Source: JANQOH01 sp965201155 (GTDB lineage: Bacteria; Pseudomonadota; Alphaproteobacteria; UBA7887). From it: DNA of 64,000 bases. Location: assembly GCA_965201155.1 (NCBI GenBank), contig OZ241752.1:744001-808000 (forward strand). The letters are read 5' to 3'. How positions within the stretch are numbered: the first letter of the stretch is position 1; each line of letters starts with the position of its first letter. Below the pieces are notes generated by a model that saw only the letters and a program-made list of their open reading frames with translations, did not search any database and was not told the DNA's origin. The translations under genes and the position numbers were made by a program. This document shows, piece after piece, positions 17,196 through 25,090 of the stretch.

Positions 17196-18478
17196 GGGAG
17201 GCTCTCAAAATCGCCTACTTTTCTCATTTATGTTGTATAATCCGGGTTGTTGTCTCGGGAGGCGGATTTGATGGGCATGCCGGGTTTTTTCGATCTTGAA
17301 GAACGGTTCGCAAAGCTTGACGGATTGGGCGATCCGTTGGCGAAGCTGTCCGGTTCTGTGAACTGGGAAGGGTTTCGCCCGGCGCTGGACGCGGCACTGT
17401 CGAAGCCGCGCAAGAGCAATGCCGGTCGCAGGGAATACGACCGGGTTCTCATGTTCCGGGTTCTGGTCTTGCAGCAAATGTACAACCTGAGCGACGACCA
17501 GACAGAGTTCCAGATCCGGGACCGCTATTCGTTCGCCCGGTTCCTGGGGCTGCATCCCGAGGATACGGTGCCCGATGCAAAGACCATCTGGCGGTTTCGG
17601 GAGAACCTGAAACTCGCGGAGGCGTTTGACAGCCTGTTTTCGGAACTGTCCTCGCAGATCGAGGACCAGGGCTATGTGGCGCGCAGGGGACAGATCGTGG
17701 ATGCGAGCTTTGTGAAGGCGCCGCGTCAACGCAACAGCCGCGACGAGAACGCACAGGTGAAGGCGGGGAAGGTTCCGTCCGAATGGTCGCAGAAGAAGCG
17801 TCGTCACAAGGACACCGACGCACGCTGGACGCGCAAGAGAAATGAAACCCATTACGGATACAAGAACCACATCAGCGTGGACCGTGCGTATCGTCTTGTC
17901 CGTCGCTGGGAGGCGAGCGATGCGGCGTGTCACGACAGCAAGATGTTCGAACAGGTGCTTGATGAGACGAATACCAGTGGCGCTGTCTGGGCCGACAGTG
18001 CCTACAGCAGTCGCCACCATGAGGCGTTGCTGGCCGAACGAGGCTGGCGCAGCCACATTCACCGCAAGGGGCATCGCAACCGCCCCTTGCCTGTGCGCTC
18101 CCAGGAAGCCAACCGCAAGCGTTCGAAGGTGCGCGCGGTCGTCGAACATGTCTTTGCTCAACACGAAGCGATGGGCGGCAAGCGGGTCAGGACTATCGGC
18201 ATGGTCCGGGCACGCTTCAAGATCGGCATGATGAACCTGGTGTACAACCTGCGCCGGCTTGTCTGGCTGCGGGCGAACCACCGGCCCCTCTGCTGCGACA
18301 GGGTTCAATAGAATGCCGAACACGGGGGGCCTATGTGCCCTGTGAACCGTTTCAGGCTCTCCAACCGCTGTCGGGAACCGTTTTCCCCACCTGATCCGTA
18401 GTTCCACCGACTCTTTCATCCCCACAAAACCGACAAATCAACCAAGGAAAACAAGAAATCAAATTACGAGAGCCTCCC
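17196..18478 (+). mobile_element. IS5-family insertion sequence, complete (1283 bp)
   Basis: The element has terminal inverted repeats GGGAGGCTCTC at both ends (17196-17206 and 18468-18478) and a TTAA target duplication on each side (17192-17195 and 18479-18482). TTAA fits the YTAR target preference of the IS5 subgroup. It carries one intact transposase gene. The excision junction restores the reading frame of the interrupted Fic/Doc gene, which directly proves insertion. The family name is assigned from the transposase and target; the ISfinder name is unknown. Confidence 0.92.
17271..18311 (+). CDS. IS5-family DDE transposase
   Basis: The 346-residue transposase begins MGMPGFFDLEERFAKLDGLG and has a GGGAGG ribosome-binding site at the right distance. 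The DDE residues are visible as D144 in GQIVDASFVKAP, D242 in AVWADSAYSSR and E292 in VRAVVEHVFAQHE, the last within the family's R-x-x-V-E-H-x-F pattern. The frame is full length and uninterrupted, so the element may still be able to move. In-frame sequence upstream to 17247 is not needed. It is unlike its surroundings only in function; base composition is similar to the rest of the genome. Confidence 0.95.
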   Translation: MGMPGFFDLEERFAKLDGLGDPLAKLSGSVNWEGFRPALDAALSKPRKSNAGRREYDRVLMFRVLVLQQMYNLSDDQTEFQIRDRYSFARFLGLHPEDTVPDAKTIWRFRENLKLAEAFDSLFSELSSQIEDQGYVARRGQIVDASFVKAPRQRNSRDENAQVKAGKVPSEWSQKKRRHKDTDARWTRKRNETHYGYKNHISVDRAYRLVRRWEASDAACHDSKMFEQVLDETNTSGAVWADSAYSSRHHEALLAERGWRSHIHRKGHRNRPLPVRSQEANRKRSKVRAVVEHVFAQHEAMGGKRVRTIGMVRARFKIGMMNLVYNLRRLVWLRANHRPLCCDRVQ

Positions 18479-18482
18479 TTAA
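18479..18482. repeat. IS target-site duplication TTAA, right copy
   Basis: Second copy of the 4-bp duplication, immediately outside the right inverted repeat GAGAGCCTCCC. Confidence 0.9.
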
Positions 18483-19268
18483 CACCAACTTCTTCCTTTT
18501 CACCCAATATACCAAACACTTTTCGCCGTTCTTCTATTCGCACCAGATCAATTGTATTTCCTCTAGGATTTTGAAGATCATAGCCGAACGAGTTCAATAT
18601 AGTTTTTAGTTCTCTAAAAGTGACCGTGTAGTATTTTTTATCTAACTTTCGCGTATGCTTTTTCAAGAAATAGGATATATAATTGACTTGAGCATCAGCT
18701 TTATCTGAGCACTTTCGCTCTAATTCTTGATAACGCCTGGATTTACGGAAATTACCTTTGGCCACATCTACCGCAAAATCCTCTAACTCTCTGTGGCCTA
18801 TTATCGGAACTAAGTTTAACTTTTGAAGATGATAAACTAACGACAAAAAAGCCGTTCTCTTGTTAGCGTCGTAAAATGGATGATCTTTAATCAAACCAAA
18901 AAATAACGTTGCGCAGATATCCCAATTGGACTCCCATTTTCGTCTTCCGGCGAACATAACATGTTGACGATGAAGTGCAGAATGAAGAAGATTCATGTCC
19001 TTGGGTCCGATACCGCCCAGCCCACGTCCTCGAGCAAAGAAGTGATCAGCAATCAAGTAGTGCGCTTTTAGCACATCCTTTATTCCAAGATAACCCGGCC
19101 CAGAATAGGGATCTTCATCGTCGAGTGATGCCAAAGATGATTGATAGGATATCCGAATTGGCTCAGCTAAGTACTGCACGCTGTCTCTTCCCTCATTCTC
19201 GTACCAACCGGCTAGGCGGTGAATTCAACCGCAAGCGCAATAATCTGGGGGCCTTCGTCGAGTTGTCT

Positions 19269-19685
19269 TCAGGGTGATGCGGTGTGCAGCAATCGCCGCA
19301 TGGCCGTGTCAAAGCTGTAGACGCCACCCAGCGATTCACTGGAGTGCGATGCGGCGCGCAATGCCTTGAACACGATCAGCGCATCGGTGAAGTCGGTCCC
19401 ATCTGCCGGCACGGCATTCCGGTACGCTTGCAGGGCGTGCCACACAACCTGTTCATCCTCGAAACGAATATTGGTGTCGTTGAACAGCCCTTCAAGAACC
19501 CTCACAAGTTCTGCTTTGGTCAGCCGATATTTGCGCCCGGCGAGAGTCCATACAGCTTCCGCCAGCACAACATCGGTGATCACCACGGTCCCTGCAGCAT
19601 CCATGACAGAGTCCGCACGCGCCGCCTGAGCCTCGTCATCATGCAGCAGTTAGCGGAGCAGAACATTGCTATCCACGACGATCAA
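19269..19685 (-). pseudogene. VapC-type PIN-domain toxin with internal stop codon
   Basis: Read on the minus strand from a TTG at 19685 the protein begins LIVVDSNVLLR, then hits TAA at 19652-19650, and continues in the same frame with LLHDDEAQAARADSV through ADGTDFTDALIVFKAL to YSFDTAMRRLLHTASP. The PIN acidic residues are recognisable (VVDSN, LAEAVW, DFTDAL, SFD). A single base change in codon 12 (an aromatic codon in relatives, by inference) would explain the stop. Full length would be 138 residues. The TTG overlaps the TGA of the antitoxin gene, the usual vapBC arrangement. Confidence 0.8.
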
Positions 19686-19911
19686 GGCGTCGACCCGTCA
19701 AGAGCATCCTGCGAGGAATCCTCGTCGGCAATTGCAGTGTCGCCGGCTATGTTCCGAAGGATCCCCTTGGCCGCGCCGGCAGTCTTCGGCACAATGGTAA
19801 TTCGACCTTCGGCGACAAAGCTGCGGTATTCGCTCCCCGGCTCGATCCCGACTTCCCTGTACTGATTGATGGGGGGAGGGTGATCTGGCGTTTTGCGCGC
19901 GCTCGCGGCAT
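19682..19911 (-). pseudogene. VapB/AbrB-type antitoxin with homopolymer frameshift
   Basis: The minus-strand gene starts at 19911 (MPRARAKRQITLPP, with an AAGGA site) and after the C6 run at 19871-19876 must change frame to continue NQYREVGIEPGSEYRSFVAE and GRITIVPKTAGAAKG. The combined protein is a SpoVT/AbrB-fold antitoxin of about 75 residues. Adding one C or removing two restores the frame. It precedes and overlaps the PIN toxin gene. Both members of this pair are therefore broken, by independent lesions. Confidence 0.75.
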
Positions 19912-20308
19912 CGGATGGTCCTTCCCGGCATGGCGGGCTCGGGTTTGCAATGCCATTTTCTTTACCATTCCCCAAATTGCCGCGAGGCCAGTCCGCCCCG
20001 GCGAAACAGCACAATCGCGCATAGCACGCCGGATTGGCGGCCTTGCCGGGGTCGGGAGAGAGGCGCTGGGAAAACAGGCGGCGGCCCTGCGCCGGGGAGA
20101 TGCATAAAGTATTGAAAGAATGAACTGTTTCGGACGGTATGTCGGGCGGGGATTTTGTGCTTGTCAGGTTTTGAATTTCATGATAGCCTAGTGTCAGAAC
20201 TTCACGGGGCCTCTTCACGGGGCCTCTTCACGTATTAAGAGTAGAGGCCTCGTAAGAGGTCTCTCACTGGAGGCTCCCCAACCGAATCATTATGGGGGTC
20301 CTCCATCA
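19912..20308. other. Non-coding leader region with repeats upstream of lipoprotein 1
   Basis: About 400 bp without a gene. Short ORFs here have no motifs. The right half holds 13-bp tandem repeats (20201-20233), then CCTCGTAAGAGG, a small hairpin, before the lipoprotein start. Comparable repeats precede the paralogous lipoprotein at 48.2 kb, so this is probably a shared promoter/5'-UTR module. Confidence 0.5.
20201..20233 (+). repeat. 13-bp tandem repeats (CTTCACGGGGCCT) upstream of lipoprotein 1
   Basis: Two complete units at 20201-20213 and 20214-20226, plus a partial CTTCACG at 20227-20233, followed by TATTAAG. The same 2.5 units followed by GTATTAAG occur in inverted orientation at 48291-48322, upstream of the second lipoprotein gene. 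Their position at equal places in two paralogous leaders suggests a regulatory or recombinational role. Confidence 0.85.
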
Positions 20309-21994
20309 ATGACACTTCCAAGAAGCTCTCTCGCGGTCATGTTGGCCGCGCTTGTTGCGGCGGGCTGCAGCGATAGTGATAGCTCGCCCCCTGCCATGCC
20401 ACAAACTCCGCCTGAAACGCCTGCACCGACGGTCCATAACCTGGAACTCCCGGCGGGCGACCTTGGCTCGCTTGCCGCCGGTATGCTGATGCTTGGCGCT
20501 GGCGATACCGCAACCCGCGGCAATGTCGAGTTTTCGTGCCCTGCCGGTGGAGATGCGTGCAGTATCGAAGTCATGGACAGTGTCGGCACGCTGACAGCGC
20601 AGTCGACCGGCGGCATGGCGACGGCCATGATGGTCGAGATGCTGGAAGATCCGATGCCGACGGTCCATATGCTGGAACTCCCGGCCGGCGACCTCGGCTC
20701 GCTTGGCGCCGGTATGCTGATGCTTGGCGCCGGCGATACCGCAACCCGCGGCAATGTCGAGTTTTCGTGCCCTGCCGGTGGAGATGCGTGCAGTATCGAA
20801 GTCACGGACAGCCTCGGCACGCTGACAGCGAAGTCGACCGGCGGCATGGCGACGGCCATGATGGTCGAGATGCATGTTGACCCGGATCCGGCGGTCCATA
20901 GCGTCATGCTGCCGAGCGGCGCCAAGGCCGGCGGCCTCTCCGCAGGCAACACCATGGTCACCGCCGGCGCCAGCAGGATGGTCGGCAATTTCGTTTTCAC
21001 CTGCGCCGCCGGCGCGATGGATTGTAACATTGAAGTGTATGAGAACCTCGGAGTTCTCATGGCCAAATCAACCGGCGGCATGGCAACGGTGATACCGTTG
21101 TCGATGTACCTGCCGGGCGATACGCCCACATCTCCGGCCACGGCCTTCGGTTTCCTCAATGACGAGATGCTGCCTGATATCTCGATGTGGAAGATGGACG
21201 GCGGCAAGTTGGTGAAGCCGATGACCAAGAAGGAGGCTTTTGCAGCGGCGATTACGGGCGCCAACGATACAACCACCGGGGTTATGTCTCACATAGAGCT
21301 CGACAATGGAAGTCGTGTCGGCGTTAGTGGATTTTCCATGGTAGGAGATGGCAAAGGCATGGAATATAGCCAGCTAGCCATGGCCGGAGGTTATCTACGT
21401 GGCGACACAACGGCAGATTCCTCAGACCTTGGTGGGTTCGACGGATATAGCCTGATGGGTGCCCTGACCACTGGCGCGGACAGAAGTTGGACCGCTGAGG
21501 CGCTGGTTTTCTCGGACGGGGCTGAGGACGGAGCCACAAACTTCGGCATCTGGGCTGCTGATTTTGGAGATGTCCACAGTGCTGACCTCATGAGGGTGGG
21601 CGTGTTTGCTCAACTGCCGAGCATGGCCGGGAGTAGCTTTGCGGATGATGTTTTAGGCGGCATGGCCACCTACTCCGGTGGAGCCGCTGGCTTTATCGCC
21701 GGCAACGACATGAATGATGTCTGGACAGGCGTGGTCGACCTGAATGCCAATTTCACGCAGGGAAATGAAACTATCGGCGGCATGATCAGAAGTGGCAGCA
21801 TCCCGACCATTACACTTAGCCCCCAACGCGTTGACGCCATCTCGACCATGATGAAAGGTCGCGCGTTGGCCAAAGTGGCGGGTGCGCCGGAAGGAAGATG
21901 GAACTGGGCCTTCAGCGATGACGCAGGGCAAGTCGGCGGCACGGTTGATGTATCCAACATCATCGGTGCTTTCGGCGCGCACCGGAACTACTAG
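20309..21994 (+). CDS. Surface lipoprotein with tandem repeats and TbpB-like C-terminal barrel
   Basis: The 561-residue product starts with a lipoprotein signal (MTLPRSSLAVMLAALVAAGC, acylated Cys20) and a Ser/Pro-rich linker. Three repeats follow at about residues 41-109, 118-187 and 196-262, each with a Cys pair (such as FSCPAGGDACSIEV) and the ending STGGMATA. From about residue 400 the pattern (GMATYSGGAAGFIAG, VDLNANF, and a terminal IIGAFGAHRNY) resembles the small C-terminal beta-barrel of transferrin-binding-protein-like surface lipoproteins; this is inference. A paralogue is encoded inverted at 46.4-48.2 kb. A strong terminator follows. Confidence 0.7.
   Translation: MTLPRSSLAVMLAALVAAGCSDSDSSPPAMPQTPPETPAPTVHNLELPAGDLGSLAAGMLMLGAGDTATRGNVEFSCPAGGDACSIEVMDSVGTLTAQSTGGMATAMMVEMLEDPMPTVHMLELPAGDLGSLGAGMLMLGAGDTATRGNVEFSCPAGGDACSIEVTDSLGTLTAKSTGGMATAMMVEMHVDPDPAVHSVMLPSGAKAGGLSAGNTMVTAGASRMVGNFVFTCAAGAMDCNIEVYENLGVLMAKSTGGMATVIPLSMYLPGDTPTSPATAFGFLNDEMLPDISMWKMDGGKLVKPMTKKEAFAAAITGANDTTTGVMSHIELDNGSRVGVSGFSMVGDGKGMEYSQLAMAGGYLRGDTTADSSDLGGFDGYSLMGALTTGADRSWTAEALVFSDGAEDGATNFGIWAADFGDVHSADLMRVGVFAQLPSMAGSSFADDVLGGMATYSGGAAGFIAGNDMNDVWTGVVDLNANFTQGNETIGGMIRSGSIPTITLSPQRVDAISTMMKGRALAKVAGAPEGRWNWAFSDDAGQVGGTVDVSNIIGAFGAHRNY
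20426..20887 (+). repeat. 231-bp intragenic tandem repeat in lipoprotein 1
   Basis: The segment starting at 20426 (CCGACGGTCCAT) recurs at 20657, a period of 231 bp (77 codons), with long identical stretches such as 20508-20572 versus 20739-20803. A third, diverged protein repeat follows. In-frame unit length means that slippage would change repeat number without breaking the gene. Confidence 0.85.
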
Positions 21995-22003
21995 TCACAA
22001 GGT

Positions 22004-22082
22004 GTTTTGCGTCCCCAGTTGAGCCCGTCTGTCGGACGCAAAGCGGAAGGGCGGCGCCGGTCGCCGCCCTTCCTTCGTGAGA
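22004..22082 (+). repeat. 79-bp segment identical to 46352-46430 (inverted)
   Basis: Base-by-base comparison shows that 22004-22082 is the exact reverse complement of 46352-46430. It begins with GTTTTGCGTCC and ends TTCGTGAGA, and contains two hairpins: TTTGCGTCC/GGACGCAAA (22006-22014 with 22034-22042) and the terminator stem. It lies just after the lipoprotein stop in both modules. Confidence 0.93.
22045..22073. terminator. Bidirectional hairpin terminator between lipoprotein 1 and osmC
   Basis: A perfect 12-bp stem GGAAGGGCGGCG/CGCCGCCCTTCC with a 5-base loop lies between two convergent genes (21994 and 22101). There is no long T tract on the plus side (CCTTCGTG), so it may be a weak intrinsic terminator or an RNA 3'-end stabiliser. 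Confidence 0.7.
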
Positions 22083-22100
22083 TGCGCCGGGTTTCGACGG

Positions 22101-22622
<522 letters not shown>

Positions 22623-22852
22623 ATTCCTCTCCTCATGGCCGCCGCATTGCGCGCTCTCGCGGTTGCCGCGGCCGAAATTGTTTCCGTGCGGTTCGTCCCT
22701 ATGGGATATTGCGCAGCGCGGCAATGCTTTTGCAATGCAGCACCTGCCCGGATGCGCGAAAAGCAAGGAGCCGGCGTCATCCCCCGAATACCGCTGTTCG
22801 CCGCACCCGAAGCGGCGAGAAGAGCCTGCGCCGCTGCTGCCAGGCCAGCTAT

Positions 22853-23122
22853 GCCGCCCAGAGCCGGTCCAGGCCGCGCGGCATCATCGCCCGCGTCGAG
22901 GCATCCATCAAGCACGGCGTGTGCACCCGCTTCATCGTCCGCCGGGAAGCCAACCAATGCCGCCTGTTCCTCCATACCGCAGCCTGTTGGCTGCTCTGGC
23001 AACTCAGAAACGCGGCATCAAGGCGCTCGCGTTGGCGAACCGCCACATTCCACACAATCCGCGCCACATTCCTGAAAATCGCGGTGCGGGTTCAGCAGCG
23101 GAAATCCCGCATCGCCCTCTGA
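22853..23122 (+). pseudogene. IS1380-family transposase remnant
   Basis: The plus-strand frame ending at 23122 reads RPRGIIARVEASIKHGV then, after an apparent internal deletion, ANQCRLFLHTAACWLLWQLR and RWRTATFHTIRATFLKIAVR. The order RVEAS..., NQxRLxLHTAAyWLxWxLR, TIRxxLLKIAxRV is the C-terminal end of IS1380-type transposases. Only the last quarter is present and the middle is missing, so it is not functional. The element's borders are not recognisable, although the stretch to about 23330 is likely its non-coding end. Confidence 0.65.
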
Positions 23123-23429
23123 ATGCCGCAGCACACGCCAAACCAGCCGATGCTCGCGATCATGCTCCAACGCCTTGCCGCTCAAGGGCCTTGACCAACG
23201 CGGCAAGTGCCGCAGACCACCTCCAAACACCAACCCACAAACCAAGACAAATCAGCCACACAAAACCCGTAAAGCCGGGCGAAAAAACTCGCCTATACGA
23301 CAACAGAATATCGCGTCATGAATAATGCGGGATTTGGCGGTCGAGGACTTTCGGGACCTGTTTGCGGCGCACGGCGTCCCGCAACCAGTTGAGCTATGAG
23401 GCGTAGTGGTCCCGCACCATGGCGCTGAA

Positions 23430-23714
23430 TTGGTGGACACCAACGCGATCATGACCGGCGACATTGCGCTCGACCAAGGTGAAGCTTCGCTGTGGGCGCA
23501 CGCGCTCAGCCGTGACGATGATTGGAAACTGTGCGGGCCGGACAAAGCGAGCCCGCGTTGCGGGGTGAGGCTCGGGTTCCGCGATCGATTGGTGTCGCTG
23601 GAAGATTTACTGCTGGACATCGGCCATCGGCCCCGGACCGCCCTTCGTGAAGCCTATACGAGGCGATGGCACAAGAGGGCGCTGGGCAAGATCATATTCG
23701 CGGAACGAGGCTGA
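23430..23714 (+). pseudogene. PIN-domain protein C-terminal remnant
   Basis: The frame reads VDTNAIMTGDIALDQGEASL, then WAHALSRDDDWKLCGPDKAS and VRLGFRDRLVSLEDLLLDIG, matching the C-terminal portion of a PIN-like nuclease family from memory of that family's wording (EASLWAHAL, LCGPDKAS). The N-terminal two thirds are missing, and an ATG at 23406 is fortuitous. It sits between an IS1380 remnant and an intact vapBC, in a decayed accessory stretch. Confidence 0.45.
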
Positions 23715-23753
23715 AATCGTGCGGGACGATGGATTGACGGCGCCTCAAGTTTA

Positions 23754-23771
23754 GCATATGCTTGGCATATG
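23754..23771 (+). promoter_or_regulatory. Candidate VapB operator: two GCATATG boxes
   Basis: GCATATG occurs at 23754-23760 and again at 23765-23771, an 11-bp spacing, about one helical turn apart. CATATG is itself palindromic. The pair lies 23 bp upstream of the vapB ATG, where autoregulating antitoxins bind. Assignment is inferred from position. Confidence 0.5.
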
Positions 23772-23793
23772 TATAGGCCCACGTGAGCTAGCC

Positions 23794-24036
23794 ATGACTT
23801 CGCCCCCGCGCCATGCACGCCTCTTTCGCAATGGCCGCAACCAGGCGGTCCGCATCCCCCGCGAGTTCGAAATGGCGGCCGACGAGGTTCTCATCTACCG
23901 GGAAGACCGCCGCCTCGTAATAGAGCCGGTGGAGCGCCCGCCTGCTTTGGTCGAGGTTCTGTCGGGTCTGGAGCCCCTGGACGAGGATTTCCCGGACATT
24001 GCCGACCCGCCTGCGGAGCCCGAAAACCTCCTTTGA
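23794..24036 (+). CDS. vapB: VapB-type antitoxin
   Basis: The 80-residue protein begins MTSPPRHARLFRNGRNQAVR and then IPREFEMAADEVLIYRE, the swapped-hairpin AbrB DNA-binding fold of VapB antitoxins (RLFxNGRsQAVRiP). The C-terminal acidic tail (GLEPLDEDFPDIADPP) would wrap the toxin. The ATG at 23794 is chosen because homology begins there; another in-frame ATG at 23758 lies inside the candidate operator. The toxin gene starts 3 bp after its stop. Confidence 0.9.
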   Translation: MTSPPRHARLFRNGRNQAVRIPREFEMAADEVLIYREDRRLVIEPVERPPALVEVLSGLEPLDEDFPDIADPPAEPENLL

Positions 24037-24039
24037 ACC

Positions 24040-24444
24040 ATGCTCGATCTTCAATACTTGCTGGACACGAATGTGGTCTCACATTTGGTCCGCCGGCCGG
24101 ACAGCCACTTGGCGCACCGGGTTTCCGCTCTGGAGCCTGGAAGTTTCGGGATCAGCGTGATCGTCGCCGCCGAGCTTCGATACGGCGCAGTCCGTCGCGG
24201 CTCGCCTCGCCTGACGGGGCAATTGGAGGCAATACTTTCAGTGATCGATGTACTTCCCCTGGAGGAGCCGGTGGATCGGCATTATGGCGCGATCCGAACC
24301 CATCTGGAGCGCATCGGTCAGCCCATAGGCCACAATGACCTGCTGATCGCAGCCCATACGAGAGCCCTTTCGGCAACACTGATCACCAACAATGTCGGCG
24401 AATTCCGCCATGTCCCCTCGCTCCTGGTCGAAGACTGGCAATGA
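24040..24444 (+). CDS. vapC: VapC-type PIN-domain ribonuclease toxin
   Basis: The 134-residue protein is an intact PIN toxin that cleaves RNA, usually initiator tRNA or rRNA. Acidic metal-binding residues are visible in YLLDTNVVSHL, IVAAELRYGA, IGHNDLLIAAH and the terminal TNNVGEFRHV. No lesion is seen, unlike the vapC at 19.3 kb. It is translated directly after vapB and is expected to be inhibited by it. Confidence 0.93.
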   Translation: MLDLQYLLDTNVVSHLVRRPDSHLAHRVSALEPGSFGISVIVAAELRYGAVRRGSPRLTGQLEAILSVIDVLPLEEPVDRHYGAIRTHLERIGQPIGHNDLLIAAHTRALSATLITNNVGEFRHVPSLLVEDWQ

Positions 24445-24498
24445 AATTGCGCGTGTCGTTTTGGCATGGGCACAGGACGAATGTGCTGACGGGCGCCG

Positions 24499-24816
24499 TC
24501 AGGCGACGGCACTCAGACCGTTCTTCTCGACCAATGTCAGCAATTTCAGCGAAGCGCCCCGCGGCCGCTTCTCTCCGCGCTCCCACTGGCTCACCAGACC
24601 CTTCGTCCCGTTCAGGTGGCGGGCGAACACCGCCTGACTGGCCTTCTCGCGAAGCCGAAGCGCGCGAATATCCTCCGGCGTCATTTTCTCCACCGGCGTG
24701 AGGCACATCTCATCGAACGCCCGCGTGGTTCGCTTCGACATCACACCAGCCTCTGCCAGACCGAATGCGGCCTCATGCGCGGCTGCCAGCGCCTCGCTCC
24801 TGTATCGCTTCGTCAT
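24499..24816 (-). CDS. HigA/NadS-type XRE antitoxin
   Basis: The 105-residue protein begins MTKRYRSEALAAAHEAAFGL and has a C-terminal XRE helix-turn-helix: LREKASQAVFARHLNGTKGL followed by VSQWERGEKRPRGASLKLL. It is the typical antitoxin and repressor partner of RelE/HigB-type toxins, which would be encoded immediately upstream. There only a vestige of the toxin C terminus is visible, so this antitoxin may be an orphan. The ATG at 24816 was chosen over an in-frame extension to 24954 because the extension is not protein-like. Confidence 0.85.
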   Translation of the reverse strand: MTKRYRSEALAAAHEAAFGLAEAGVMSKRTTRAFDEMCLTPVEKMTPEDIRALRLREKASQAVFARHLNGTKGLVSQWERGEKRPRGASLKLLTLVEKNGLSAVA

Positions 24817-24880
24817 CGCATGCCACCTCGATAATCGCTCCTGCCGCTTCCCGGGAGCAATATCTCCAAAAAGCAGGGGC
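24773..24880 (-). pseudogene. Vestigial RelE/HigB toxin C terminus
   Basis: Just upstream of and overlapping the HigA gene, the minus-strand frame ends SREAAGAIIEVACDDEAIQ, resembling the conserved tail (GAIIEV.cDd) of RelE-like toxins paired with this HigA type. The rest of the toxin is absent. The match is short, so confidence is low. Confidence 0.35.
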
Positions 24881-25090
24881 CTCCGAAGAGGCCCCGCGCC
24901 CTGCGGTCGAAACCACAAGGGGAATTGCCGACAGGTTCGGTCGCTGGCAGGCAAAAATCAACCCCGTATTGTGATTCAAGATCGTGTTCTGAGCGGTGGT
25001 GCAAGAGCATGGTGTCTGTGGCGGTATCCGGCAGTCAACGCCCCTGCTCCCGTATCACACCCCGGGGGCACAACCTGATATAAGGCCGGC

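Larger units (their letters stand above)
17002..19179 (-). pseudogene. Fic/Doc-family toxin-like gene interrupted by an IS5 element
   Basis: The minus-strand reading starts at 19179 (MQYLAEPIRISYQSSL) and carries the Fic/Doc motif HPFYDANKRTAF at about residues 100-111, which is typical of death-on-curing kinases. It is cut at 18482/17192 by an IS5-type element. Joining 19179-18483, one copy of TTAA and 17191-17002 gives exactly 891 bases, an unbroken 296-residue frame ending FFKRAEPINVLISRYQAELR plus RLADR. The C-terminal part beyond the Fic domain (after about residue 180) is not recognised. The sequence is clearly more AT-rich than the surroundings, which suggests horizontal acquisition. 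No phd-like antitoxin gene is adjacent. Confidence 0.85.

Noticed and set aside
17247..17270. Longer transposase start at 17247 (TTG)
   Set aside because: ATG at 17271 has a good GGGAGG site and begins at the conserved GMPGFFD segment.
20201..20233. CRISPR-like array
   Set aside because: The 13-bp repeats are tandem without spacers and only 2.5 copies long; no cas genes are present.
20290..21276. 328-residue minus-strand ORF with internal repeats
   Set aside because: The repeats are only the reverse image of the lipoprotein repeats; the plus frame has signal peptide and lipobox.
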